DNA of 64,000 nucleotides from Humulus lupulus (taxonomy: Eukaryota; Streptophyta; Magnoliopsida; Rosales; Cannabaceae). Where the stretch lies: NCBI RefSeq assembly GCF_963169125.1, contig NC_084802.1:41314607-41378606 (forward strand). Direction: 5' to 3'. Below are positions 9,759 to 20,679 of the stretch, in pieces (positions within the stretch are counted from its first letter, which is position 1; each line of letters starts with the position of its first letter). The notes below the pieces were generated by a model. That model had not been told where the DNA came from, ran no database searches, and was given only the letters and a program-made list of their open reading frames with translations. A program made the translations under genes and the position numbers.

Positions 9759-12700
9759 CTATTGATAGTAAGGTTTAAGGTGTTCGTCATTCCATGCTCG
9801 CGGTACTAGGCTCCCGTCCAATCTCGCCAGTTTATACACACCAGGTCGGATGACTGACTCTATCTGGTATGGTCCTTCCCAGTTCGGCCCGAGCACTCCA
9901 GCTGCCGGATCTCGAGTTGCCAAGAATACGCGTCTTAACACCAAATCTCCCATTCCGAATTTTCGATCTCGAACCCGCTTGTTGAAATGTCTGGTAGTTC
10001 GTTGCTGGTAGGCAGCATTTCTCAGCTGGGCCTCTTCTCTTTTTTCTTCAATCAAGTCTAAGGTTTCCTCGAGCTGAGTATGGTTTGAACTTTGGTCGTA
10101 GATCTGAGTTCGGATCGTTGGGATTTCGACTTCTATGGGCAACATTGCCTCGCAGCCGTATGCTAGAGAGAACGCGGTATGTCCTGTTGAGGTTCGAGCC
10201 GTGGTCCTGTATCCCCAAAGGACTTGGGGCAATTCTTCGGGCCACCGTCCTTTTGCTTCCTCCAACTTTTTCTTTAGTGAACTTTTGAGAGTTTTGTTCA
10301 CAGCTTCGACCTGGCCATTCGCTTGAGGGTGAGCCACTGATGAAAAACTCTTTATTATACCGTTCTTTTCACAAAAATTGGTGAATAGGTCACAATCGAA
10401 CTGGGTTCCGTTGTCGGATACGATCTTCCTCGGCACTCCGTATCGGCACACGATGCTTTTTACAACGAAATTGAGGATCTTCTTTGAGGTTATAGTGGCC
10501 AATGGTTCAGCCTCCGTCCATTTTGTGAAGTAATCCACAACGACTACAGCATATTTCACTCCGCCTTTGCCAGTCGGGAGAGAGCCTATGAGGTCGATGC
10601 CCCATATTGCGCAAGGCCATGGGGATGTCAACATGGTCAGCTCGGATGGTGGGGCTCGGGGTATCGTGGTGAATCTCTGGCATTTGTCGCACTTCTTCAC
10701 ATACTCGAAGGAATCAGCTTTAATGGTTGGCTAGAAATATCCCTGGCGTATGATCTTCTTGGACAGGCTGTGTCCCCCAGTGTGATCTCCGCAGAACCCT
10801 TCATGAATTTCTTCAATGATTTTCTTAGCTTCGGGAGGGGTTATGCATCTAAGTAACGACATGGAATATCCCCTTCGGTATAGCCTTCCATCCAAAATTG
10901 TGTAACGGGGAAGTTGATACATCAACTTTCGAGCTTTGCTCCGATCTTTTGGAAGAACTCCGTTTTCGAGATAATCAACTATGGGGGTCATCCAGGTCGG
11001 CTCTGTTTCGATCATACACACATCTTCCTCTTTTGGCTCGTTAATGCTAGGTGCTGATAAGTGTTCTACGGGTACAACATTCAGCTCTTCGTTTTCGGTG
11101 GACGTGGCGAGTCGAGCTAAGGCATCTGCATTCGAGTTCTGCTCTCGGGGAACCTGTTCGATTGTAAAGAATTCGAAACACTCTAGCGCGGATTTTTCCT
11201 TCTCCAAATAAGCTGCCATTCTGGTGACGCGAGCCTGATATTCACCCAAGATTTGATTAACCGCGAGCTGGGAGTCACTGTAGCAATGTATAGCTTTAGC
11301 TTTGAGCTCCTTAGCTATACGAAGTCCCGCGAGTAAAGCCTCGTACTCGGCCTCATTATTCGATGCTTTAAAGTCAAATCTTAGGGAAGAATGAAATCTG
11401 CTTCCCGCGGGGGTAACCAAAATGACCCCTGCCCCTGCTCCATTTTCATTTGACGAGCCGTCGACGTAAAGTTTCCACAGCTCGTGGGCCGTGGTTATTA
11501 CCTCGTCATCGGCTATACCCGTACATTCCACTATAAAGTCTGCCAATGCCTGTGCCTTAATGGTCGTTCTTGGGTGGTAGATGATCTCGAACTGTCCGAG
11601 CTCAACAACCCATTTAAGGAGTCGACCTGAAGCCTCCGGTTCAGATAGGACTTGTCTAAGTGGCTGATCAGTCATCACATGGATGGGATGTGCCTGAAAG
11701 TAGGGGCGGAGCTTACGAGATGAATGAATTAGACTGAGCGTGAGTTTCTCCATCAATGGATATCTTGACTCTGCCCCCAGTAATCTTTTACTGATGTAGT
11801 AAACGGGTCTTTGCGCCCTCTCTTCTTCTCGGACGAGCACCGCACTTATCGCGTGTTTGGTAGTTGAAAGGTATAGGTACAGTATTTCCCCCGTTTCAGG
11901 TTTTGACAGGATGGGTGGTTCCGCAAGGTGCTTTTTGAGCTCCTGAAAGGCTAGCTCGCATTCCTCTGTCCATTCAAATTTCTTACCTCCTCTCAGTAAG
12001 TTGAAAAATGGAAGACCACGATCTGTAGATTTCGAGATGAATCTGCTTAGGGCTGCCATCCTGCCAGTCAGAATTTGGACATCTTTGTGCTTTCGAGGCG
12101 AGGGCATATCAATCAGGGCCTTGATCTTGTCGGGGTTAGGCTCGATTCCATGGGAGTTCACAATAAAGCCCAGAAATTTTCCTGAAGATACCCCGAAAGT
12201 GCACTTCTGAGGATTTAGCTTCATGTTGTACTTCCTGAGCACGCCGAAGCACTCTTCGAGGTCATCAACATGGTTCTTGTCGAGTTGAGACTTTACAAGC
12301 ATGTCATCAACATAAACTTCCATGTTGTTCCCTATTTGTTCTGAAAACATCATGTTTACGAGCCGCTGATATGTGGCTCCAGCATTCTTGAGCCCAAATG
12401 GCATGACATTATAACAATATAGCCCTTTATCCATGATGAAGCTCGTATGTTCTTGGTCGGGGGCGTGCATGGGAATCTGGTTATATCCAGAATAGGCATC
12501 CATGAACGACATCAGGCCGTGCCCCGCCGTGGCATCTACGAACTGGTCAATCCTTGGTAACAGAAAACAGTCTTTTGGGCAAGCTTTGTTGAGATCTGAG
12601 TAGTCAATACAGGCTCTCCACGTCCCATTGGGCTCTGGGACCAACACCGGATTGGCTACCCAGTCAGGGTAAAAGGCATCCCTAATGAAATGGTTTGCCT

Positions 12701-12890
12701 TTAACTTGTCAACCTCCTCCTTCAGTGCTTTCTTTCTGTTCTCATCCAGCTGCCTTTGCTTTTGTTGCTTTGGGGGAAAGCTTTTGTCTATGTTTAGTGC
12801 GTGGCTTGCTACATTCGGGCTTATCCCCACCATGTCGGAATGCGACCATGCGAAGACATCCTGGTTTTTCTTCAAAAAACAGATTAATTG
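9759..12890 (-). pseudogene. pol: Element A pol: RT, RNase H, archaeal-type RNase H, integrase
   Basis: This 1,044-codon frame continues from gag-protease across the stop at 12891-12893, and no ATG lies close to its start. The RT has a YVDDM catalytic motif near residue 190. It is followed by a retroviral-type RNase H (about 340-430). A second RNase H begins near 475 with LYVDGSSNENG and resembles the archaeal/plant type typical of Tat and Athila elements. The integrase has an HHCC zinc finger (HEGFCGDHTGGH ... CDKC) and the D, D, E triad (GIDLIG, SDNGTQF, NGQVEAV). A Trp codon in the zinc finger has become TAG at 10731-10733. The catalytic residues are otherwise intact. There is no chromodomain. 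Confidence 0.92.
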
Positions 12891-12893
12891 CTA
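12885..12893 (-). promoter_or_regulatory. Probable translational readthrough signal between gag-PR and pol (element A)
   Basis: On the minus strand the gag-protease frame ends in TAG followed by CAA TTA, and the frame then stays open into RT. UAG CAR YYA is the experimentally known leaky-stop consensus in plants, best known from tobamoviruses. Element C has the identical nine bases at 55517-55525. Readthrough would make a small share of gag-PR-pol fusion from the same RNA. Confidence 0.75.
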
Positions 12894-15800
12894 TTTGGCC
12901 TCGTCTTGGAGGTGTTTTCTGACCTTCACCTTCTTTGAGGGATCAGCTTCTTCGAGCTGAACTTCTTCGAGCTGAACTTCTTCGAGCTCCTCTAAAGGTT
13001 CGAGGTCAATCTTCTCCTCAATCCTAGGATCGATCTCTTCGTCAACCTCTAAGACCGTTCCGTCTTTGTTTTGTATGATAACGAGTGCTTGAGTGTTCGT
13101 TTGTTTCTTTCCCCTCAAGGAGATGCTATAGCATTCTCTCCCTGCCAACTGGTTTCCTTTTAATGTCCCGACCCCGCTGGGGGTCGGGAACTTAAGGGCT
13201 AGATGCCGTACTAATGAAACTGCCCCCAGCCCAACCAGGGCGGGTCTCCCGAGCAGTACATTGTAGGCAGATGGTAAGTCTACTACTACGAACTCCATTA
13301 TCTTGGTCACCGAGACTGGATAGTCTCCCAAGGTTATGGGGAGCTCAATAGATCCCATACAGGCAGTTCCTTCTCCTGAAAAGCCGTACAAAGTAGTTGC
13401 ACACGCTTTCAGGTCACGAAGGGAGAGTCCCATCTTTTCTAGGGTTGCTTTGTAAAGGATGTTGACTGAGCTCCCATTGTCTATGAGAACTCGGTGAACA
13501 CTTTTATTGGCCAACTGAAGAGTAATGACCAGGGGATCATGATGAGGGAATTGAACATGGGAAGCGTCTTCCTCGGTGAAGGTTATAAGTTGTGTTTCAA
13601 TTCTCTGGCTCTTTGGCGCCCTAGGTTCAGGTTCATAAGGAGACCCGTCCCCTGTCTTCAACTCGTTAACATACCTCTTTTGGGCATTTCTGCCCCCTCC
13701 TGCGAGGTGAGGCCCTCCCGAGATGGTTATTACATCCTCTCCATCAATCGGCGGGGGCCTGTCCTCTTCCCGAGATCGGGAGTTATTGTTTTGTGTGGTC
13801 GGAGGCGCGGCTACTCTCTAACTCGCGGCCGCTTGACTAGTACTCTGGTTTTTGACATAATGCTGGAAGTAACCTCTTGAGATCAACCCTTCGATCTCAT
13901 CCTTCAGTTGTCGACATTCATCGGTTGTATGTCCAGTGTCTCTGTGGAACCGACAATATTTACTGGAATCCCTCTTGGATTTTTGATTTCTCATCGGGTC
14001 AGGGCGCCTAAAGGGGACCTGGTTCTCATTAGCCAGGTATATGTTCTCTCGAGACTCATTGAGCTCGGTGTATACCTTATACACGGAGAAATACCTCTCC
14101 CCTTTCTTTTTCTTTCCTCCCTCAGCTTCAGGGTTACTTCCTTCGTTCTTTTTCCTCTTGGAGGGATTCTCCGAGGCAGGCTTTGATGGTGCTGGGTCCG
14201 CCGAGGTTGAGGCAGAGTTGATGTTTATCGTTGTAGTTTCGGACTGGGAGGTCGCTTTGAGCGTCGACCTCGCTTCCTCTACATTGACAAACCTCTGCGC
14301 TCGTCTGTTAAACTCGGTTATTGACCTCACCGGTTTCCCTTGCATGTCTTCCCAAAGGGCACTTCCCGGTAATACGCCAGCTCGGATAGCCATGAGGTGT
14401 CCACTGTCATCCACATCCCGAGCTCGGGCTACTTCCAGATTAAATCTTGTCAAGTAACTCTTCAATGTTTCGCCCGGTTGCTGTCGGACGTTGGTTAAGG
14501 TGGATGCCTCTGGTCTGACCCCTACCATTGCTCTGAACTGCTTCTTAAAGTCTTTAGAAAACTGCTCCCATGAGGTTATCGAGTGTCTCTTGTACTTTTC
14601 GAACCAACTTTTGGCAGGACCTGCCAATGATGTTGGAAACAACATGCACTTGAGCTCGTAACCCACGTTACTATCTCTCATGATCGTGTTGAACGTGCTC
14701 AGGTGACTACACGGGTCGGTCTTTCCTTCAAACGTAGGGACGTGAGGAATCCGAAACCCTTGAGGAAATTGAGTGTCAGAAATATGGGGAGCAAACAGCT
14801 CGAGGTCCTCATCAGAGTCCTCGTATCGACCATTTCCCCGTTCATTCTTTAAAAGCCTAAAGGCTCTTTCGAGCTAATCGATTCTTTCTTGGACTGGATC
14901 AATAGGAGGTGCTGTCTGGAATTGACTGTCATTGATAGTGATTCCAGGCTCGCGTCTTCGCAAGGGATCTCTACGCTTATTCAAGCGATCTCTCAGGTCC
15001 GGATTTGTTTGATCTCCATTCCCCCGACTCTGATTCAGATGATTTCGCAGGTCGGGACAATTCTTGCGACTTCCAGTATTCTTACGACCTCGGTCGTGTT
15101 TACTGACGAACCTGGTCTCTCCGGACTCATCACTGGCGAAACTCATTGCTCGGTTATTTCGCGATGGATTCTTTCCACGTCGCCTCATCTCTGCAGTGCG
15201 AGACTGAGACGTCTGACTTCGCTCAGATGGAGCGCCTCTCCACTCCTGGAAAGTCTCTCTGTTTCCTTGTCTTTCCCCCGCACGCCCTTGATCCTGATCT
15301 CGAACAGGTTGAGCGTTTCTGTGTGGGGGCGAAGGATATCTTATGGGTGACGGAGGGAACCGTATAGGCGACAGTGGCTGCCACCCTTGTCGCGGCCTTG
15401 AGGGTCTAGAATTTGCCCGAGATGGGTCAGTCGCATTCGGTGCGCTCCCAGGTACCTAAGTCCGAGCCTCTGCAGGGGTTCGGTTATTCTCAGCTCCTGC
15501 AGGCACTTCTACAGGCAGGTTAGCCGGAGCCCGAGCTCGAGTACTCCTCTGGGGCCTAGGTGGAGCAGATGGCTCCGCTGGTGCTGGAGGTTGAGTCGGC
15601 CTCCTTGTGGCGCATCCTTTCGTGGACGCCCGCGGGGCCTCCGGGGAGGAACATGTACGTCCCTTGGAGGAGGGACTTGGTTTTCGCGCGGAGGCGGGGG
15701 CTGAGCCACCTGCGCCTCTACGGCTATCCTTGTCAACTCCTCATTCCGTTTGTTGGCCTCTGCCAACAGCTGCTTCAGTTGCCGGTTTTCAAGTTCCACA

Positions 15801-15973
15801 ATAGGAACATACCGCTCAGGATTGTAGTACATATCCTCATCTCTTGGTGGAGGAGGTGGCCCCCGGGAATCAGAGGACCCACTTCTTTCTTCAACATCTG
15901 GGTTCTCCATTGGTTGTTTTCCAAGACGTCTTGGGTAATTTTCATCAGGGGTGTTCTGAATGTTTGTGGCCAT
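12891..15973 (-). pseudogene. gag: Element A gag-protease
   Basis: It starts at ATG 15973 (MATNIQNTPDE), only 28 nt after the primer site, so the leader inside the element is very short. The N-terminal part is Pro/Arg-rich with a short coiled segment (ELENRQLKQLLAEANKRNEE). The capsid-like region follows (FPTSLAGPAKSWF), then a zinc-binding motif YCRFHRDTGHTTDEC, then an aspartic protease with VLIDNGSSVNIL, a form usual in Tat elements. Compared with element C there is a one-base deletion near 15612. TAG stops at 15456, 14874 and 13818 each stand where C has CAG. The last stop, at 12891, is shared by both copies and is probably functional. Confidence 0.88.
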
Positions 15974-16000
15974 GATTTTCTCAGGGATGAATGCTTAAGG

Positions 16001-16018
16001 CTCTTAATGAAAGCACCA
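16001..16018 (-). other. Element A primer-binding site
   Basis: On the minus strand TGGTGCTTTCATTAAGAG begins three bases inside the 5' LTR. Element C has TGGTGCTTTCATTGAGAG. The TGG start fits a tRNA CCA end, but I cannot name the tRNA with confidence. It is not the initiator-Met site used by the Tekay elements. Confidence 0.6.
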
Positions 16019-16021
16019 AAC

Positions 16022-16814
16022 TGTTGACGTCGTTTTTCGTCAAACAATGAAAGAAGAGCACATAAACGATAACTGATAATGGCCAATTGAAGTAAAACAA
16101 TACAGACACGATTTTTACGTGGTTCAGCAGTTAAATCTGCCTAGTCCACGAGTCTCTGTTATTAATCTCAAGATTATCTCTGAAAATTCTTTAGGAATGA
16201 ATTCTCCAGAGTTTTCTCTCAAGGATCAGAATTTCGGTCCCTTACAATGGTGCTTAACCTCTCTATTTATAGAGAAGGCTGCAGAATACTATCCCACATA
16301 TTTTGGGTAGTTACTCTTTTTGTGTAAATAAAATAAATGGCTTTAAATGACTATAATTAGATATAAAAGGAAACGTCCCCTGAATATCAGGAGACGTATA
16401 ACTGGCCAAATAATATCCCACGATTCTCGGGGATTTACAATAATAAATGAGGATTACATCTCGTATTTATAACACTTGTAGATATTCAAGGTGGTTATCA
16501 CGTATCTCTAAGGCTTTAACTTCCCAGGTTTCCCGTCATCTATCAAGCTAAAAACATCTTCCGAGGCCACATGGCTTTCGAGATCGTATGTGCGTCTCGG
16601 GACCCCTGATCCGAGATCGTCCCCGAAGATGAGAGCGTCCCCGGAGCTATCTTTCGAGATCATGAATACTTCGAGGTCACCATACTTGAGGTCGTCTATA
16701 TCCTGCAAGCTCGACATTCAATCCTGGAGCATGTTTCCAACCTTATGAGTCCACTTATTTGCGAATCCAACTTTCGAGGTCATATTTAACATAGCTCGAA
16801 ATCTGGGTGTAACA
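16022..16814 (-). repeat. Element A 5' LTR
   Basis: It matches 4050-4846 with about 2% difference by eye, including a 4-bp gap near 16588, and ends at the GGTAA duplication. Transcription of the element starts here, reading leftwards. Confidence 0.95.
16263..16272 (-). promoter_or_regulatory. TATA box of the element A 5' LTR
   Basis: On the minus strand CTATAAATAG lies about 545 bp into the LTR. This is a good plant TATA box, which would start the genomic RNA near 16235. The same motif stands in the 3' LTR. In element C it is kept in the 5' LTR and altered to CTATAAATTG in the 3' LTR. Confidence 0.6.
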
Positions 16815-16819
16815 GGTAA

Positions 16820-18031
16820 AAATATTTGAAAAGGAAACAAAATATGTATTGGGTTCATATTTTAAAACTAAGATGAGAAAAATGCGTGATTTTATACATG
16901 TGTTTTGTATTTTTAAGTTATGATATATGCTGAATTTAATATTTAAAGGTTGTAAAAAAAATATTTAAAGGTGCTTAGAAATTGCTTTATTGAAAATGTA
17001 AATATTATGAGCCATTTTGCTAAATTTAGATAATTATAAATAATGTGAATTTTATGATCTAGTAATTATTATTTTTTAAAATATATATGTCACATTTTAT
17101 TGGTATTATTTACTTAATTTTGCCAAATTAAAAGGGAGCTTTTACGAAGTTAATTAATTTTGTCAAATTAATTATTTTATGAGTAATTATAAATTTTTTC
17201 ACATTATATTGTTATTAAATAATAAATAAGTTTTATTTTGTATAATTTAAGCTAAAGAATTTTTTTTAGTAAAATGAATTTTGTAATAAAAATTATGAAT
17301 GACAATTGTATGATTTAAGGGAGTAAAATAGTACTAACCAAGTTGGTATATTTTATGCTTGCTGATTTTTTGTGAAATTGGCAAGAAAATAAAAGAATTA
17401 ATAATACCAACTTTAAGTGAGTTTTCAAGAAACGTCCCACGTACACATGCTACATGCAAGATTACTTTCACGTTCAAATATATGCTAATTAATCAAATTC
17501 ATGGCCCTTGTCTTGGAATCATTGAGAATTACTTAGTAGAAATAACAATATTCTTTTGTGATTTTATGTGAAGTTGTTGTATGAATTAAGTTGTAGTGCA
17601 ACTTGTGTAAAATAAGTGTCATGTGTGCATGACCCATGCACACATGAGGTATGCTTGTATGATATGCTTAGTTTTACATGATGTTAAGAAGAGCGTTTGA
17701 TTGATTATTCTAGGCTCGTTTTGAAGCTATCTCGCGTTTTAATAGCTTGGACTTGAGGTCAGGAACTTAGTTAGATTTTCTTATGCGATTATGTTGAATG
17801 TATGAGAAATAAATTATGAGATAAATTGTTATGTATGTATATGTTGTGTGATTGTATGAAAAGCAAAGTGTTGTTAGCGTGAAACGCGACACAACAAACG
17901 AGTTACTAATGTATGACGTAACTCATAGGACAGACGCACTAATAGGCCCACGAGGGCAAGATGAGGATTTACCGGGTGATGCTTTACTGGTTACCTCATA
18001 GAAATGTTACTTTATTTGTTTATGATGAAGT
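16820..18031. other. AT-rich DNA without a recognisable gene (right flank of element A)
   Basis: This continues 1310-4049 once element A and one GGTAA are removed. The stretch is AT-rich, with a more GC-rich part at about 17880-17990. It has some look of an old LTR but no identifiable ends or coding potential. Confidence 0.5.
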
Positions 18032-18633
18032 TGTTGGTATTAAAAGTGTAAATCAAAGTTACACAACAGAATGAGCTTTTTAAAAAAAATTATTAATACC
18101 AGCCAGGATCGTACATATGTAGATATATTAAATCACATACAAATAGGTTAGAGATTACCTCCTGTAGCTTATCAAGAATCCACGAATCTTTTTGTATTAA
18201 TCAACGATCTTCCAATCCAGATTCTGAAAGCTCACATCTTGATCTTCCAGACCAATCCTCAAACACACAAGGATGTGTGTGTGCACAAATGATTCAAAAT
18301 GTTGATTTAGAACCCTCTAGATGTACTTGGCACTTGAGATCTAGAGAGGTTTGATTGAGAGAAGATGTATTGAATAGTTTTTCGCTTTCTTTTTAGAGAG
18401 AGAGTCTGACAGTCTAAACTTTTTTTTAATCGCTTAAAACAACTTATTCCTGAAAGTATCCCTCTTTCAGTTTTATAAAGATAATTAACTTAATTAATTA
18501 ATCTTTATTTTATTAAAATAAAAATAATTAGTTATAAGCTATTTAATTATTTAATTTAAATCATATTAGGGTCTCCCTAATTTTCTTATTTGTTTGTTTA
18601 ATCAATATTTTAGACAATATATTCATCCTAAAA
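18032..18633. repeat. Possible Copia-type LTR fragment, cut by element E
   Basis: It starts TGTTGGTATTAAAAG. It then has a CT/AT-rich leader-like text (ATTACCTCCTGTAGC, CCACGAATC, ATCTTCCAATCC, GGATGTGTGTGTGCAC) of a style I associate with plant Copia LTRs. The right end is lost where element E begins. There is no second LTR in the window, so this is a weak call. Confidence 0.3.
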
Positions 18634-20643
18634 TGTAATGACCCAACTATTTCTAAGACATTCTACCATTAAAGCTACTATTTTGGGAAACATACATAAG
18701 AAATAACATAACTTTATTTAAAACCCCAAAATAAATATTGTGCAAAATACAAAGTAAAATATGAAATATAAAATACGGTATGGGTACCCATTGTTTAATA
18801 CATAAAAACATAAACAATAAACTTAAATCAATTGTTTTAAAAAAAAACTAAGTGCGGAATTACAAAATAAACATAATTCAAAAGACTTAAAATAACGTCA
18901 TCCTCGATCGTCACGCAGTCCATTCAATTCATTCATCCTCAACACACAAGTCAGGCTGCCATGAATCTTTCCGCCTTCCATATTCATTTTCCTGCATTAA
19001 GCTAAAAATAAAGGGATGAGCCTAATGCCCAGCAAGGAAAATCTAATAACAACATATATCATAAATCATAAACTTAAGACTATAAAACATATAACTATAA
19101 AAACATATATCATATAGGACTACAATATTAATGGCCATTAACTCATTAACATGGCATGTGATAAACCATCTAGGTCCTCTGTCTACTATTCGAGGTAGGT
19201 TAGATCACATGGTAGTATATGATAACCCATCTAGGTCCTCTGTCTACTAATCGAGGTAGGGTAAATCATAACTCTAAACCATGAAAATGATAAAAATTCT
19301 TGGGGCTTACTGTCTAAGCAAGTCATATGCCCAAGGACTACAAAACATGTTTATACATGTACATATTATAGCATAAAAATATCATATCATAAACATATAA
19401 ACACATATAATCTATCCTATTTTCCATAAAAAAAATCGGGATATTTGAGAACAAGAATGGGATTGGAACACTCCTAAAAACCAACAGCAAAACCATGAGT
19501 ATTTCTAAAGAATGAAGATGAAAAGAGAACTAAACCATCAAGAAGAAACTTACCGAAAAGAACCTTAAGTTTCATGAAACTTAAACACCTAACTAAGAAT
19601 CATAAACAAGAGTTAGGATCTGAAAGAAAATAAAAGAAAACTAAAGAACTATGAAAAAATGAACTTAAGAATAAGAATACCTTGAATGATCTTATGAATT
19701 GATCTAAACATCGATACCGAAATATCACTATATCTCACTTACCAAGTGTTCATAAAAGCTTAAATTGATAAAGCTTTTAACCCAAAACCCAAGTGTTTCT
19801 CTCTATAGTAACCTTAGCAACTTGAAGGCTCTGAACAAATGCTTGAAGAATGAAGAAAATGGCTGAGTACTAGGTCCTATTTATAGAGTTCAAGGAGTGA
19901 AACAAACCCATTTTTAATTTGAATAAATAAATGAATATAAAATGAAAAAGATTTGAATTTTCGTTCAATAGACGCCCAGAACTCGGTCAAAATCGTTCAA
20001 AGGTAGGTCTGAGTGGTTAAGGCTATTTTTAAATTTAAAAATCCTCAAGATTAAAAAATGATGCACTAGGGGTGATATATCGCCTACCCTTGGCGATATA
20101 TTGCCTAGACCATTTTCCCGAGCCCGGTTCGATCGTTCGTGCGAAGTCGACGTATTTTCCGTATCTCTCGTAGGCGATATATCGACCCCTATAGCTGCAA
20201 TATATTGACATACGTTGATATTTCAAACACGTATATGCTTTCAGCATATTTTGAATTGATAAAACAGCTTTGACTGAGTCTAAACGTGATCCTAACAGTT
20301 TCTGGAAGATTCTAGAGCTTCTAGATCTTTCTTTTATTTAATCTAATCATAAAAAATACTTAAATCCTTAATAAACATGATTATGACAAGTGTCATGCTC
20401 TTATTAATTCTATCTAATCCTTAGGTTAAAATTACTAATATTTCTAGAACCAGCAATATTAATCAAACCTTATGTTATAATTAATATTTCTAAATTATAG
20501 GTTAAACTTATAAAATCCATAACTGTTGCTATGAGTTTCCAACTAAGTCCCAGCTTGAACCAAAATCCACGGAATCTAACATACTACAAACTACTACTAA
20601 CTGCTACTACTATCTAACTAAGTAAAAATTCTAGGACACTACA
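18634..20643 (-). repeat. Element E 3' LTR
   Basis: It is bounded by TGTAATGACCC and GGACACTACA and matches the LTR starting at 62666. It contains a 61-bp tandem duplication (units near 19160 and 19221) with the shared segment CCATCTAGGTCCTCTGTC. The duplication is present in both LTRs and so is older than the insertion. Confidence 0.92.
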
Positions 20644-20661
20644 ATTCTCCCCTACTAACAA
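20644..20661 (-). other. Element E polypurine tract
   Basis: Minus-strand TTGTTAGTAGGGGAGAAT directly precedes the 3' LTR. Confidence 0.7.
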
Positions 20662-20679
20662 GAATTTCTTCCCCGAAAC

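Larger units (their letters stand above)
4050..16814 (-). mobile_element. Element A: complete Ty3/gypsy Tat-lineage LTR retrotransposon with an antisense gene
   Basis: Two LTRs (797 and 793 bp, by eye about 17 substitutions and one 4-bp gap) bound a 12,765-bp element flanked by the perfect 5-bp duplication GGTAA (4045-4049 and 16815-16819). The minus strand encodes gag-protease and RT-RNase H-archaeal-type RNase H-integrase. The second RNase H domain and the lack of a chromodomain place it in the Tat lineage. Between pol and the 3' LTR lies a plus-strand gene with introns. Element C (46790-59438) is a second copy of the family. The coding regions carry stops and one frameshift, so this copy is not autonomous as it stands. 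Confidence 0.95.

Noticed and set aside
12731..12875. A separate start for pol at 12875
   Set aside because: The codon there is TTG, not ATG. The frame simply continues from gag-PR past the TAG, so an independent start is unlikely.
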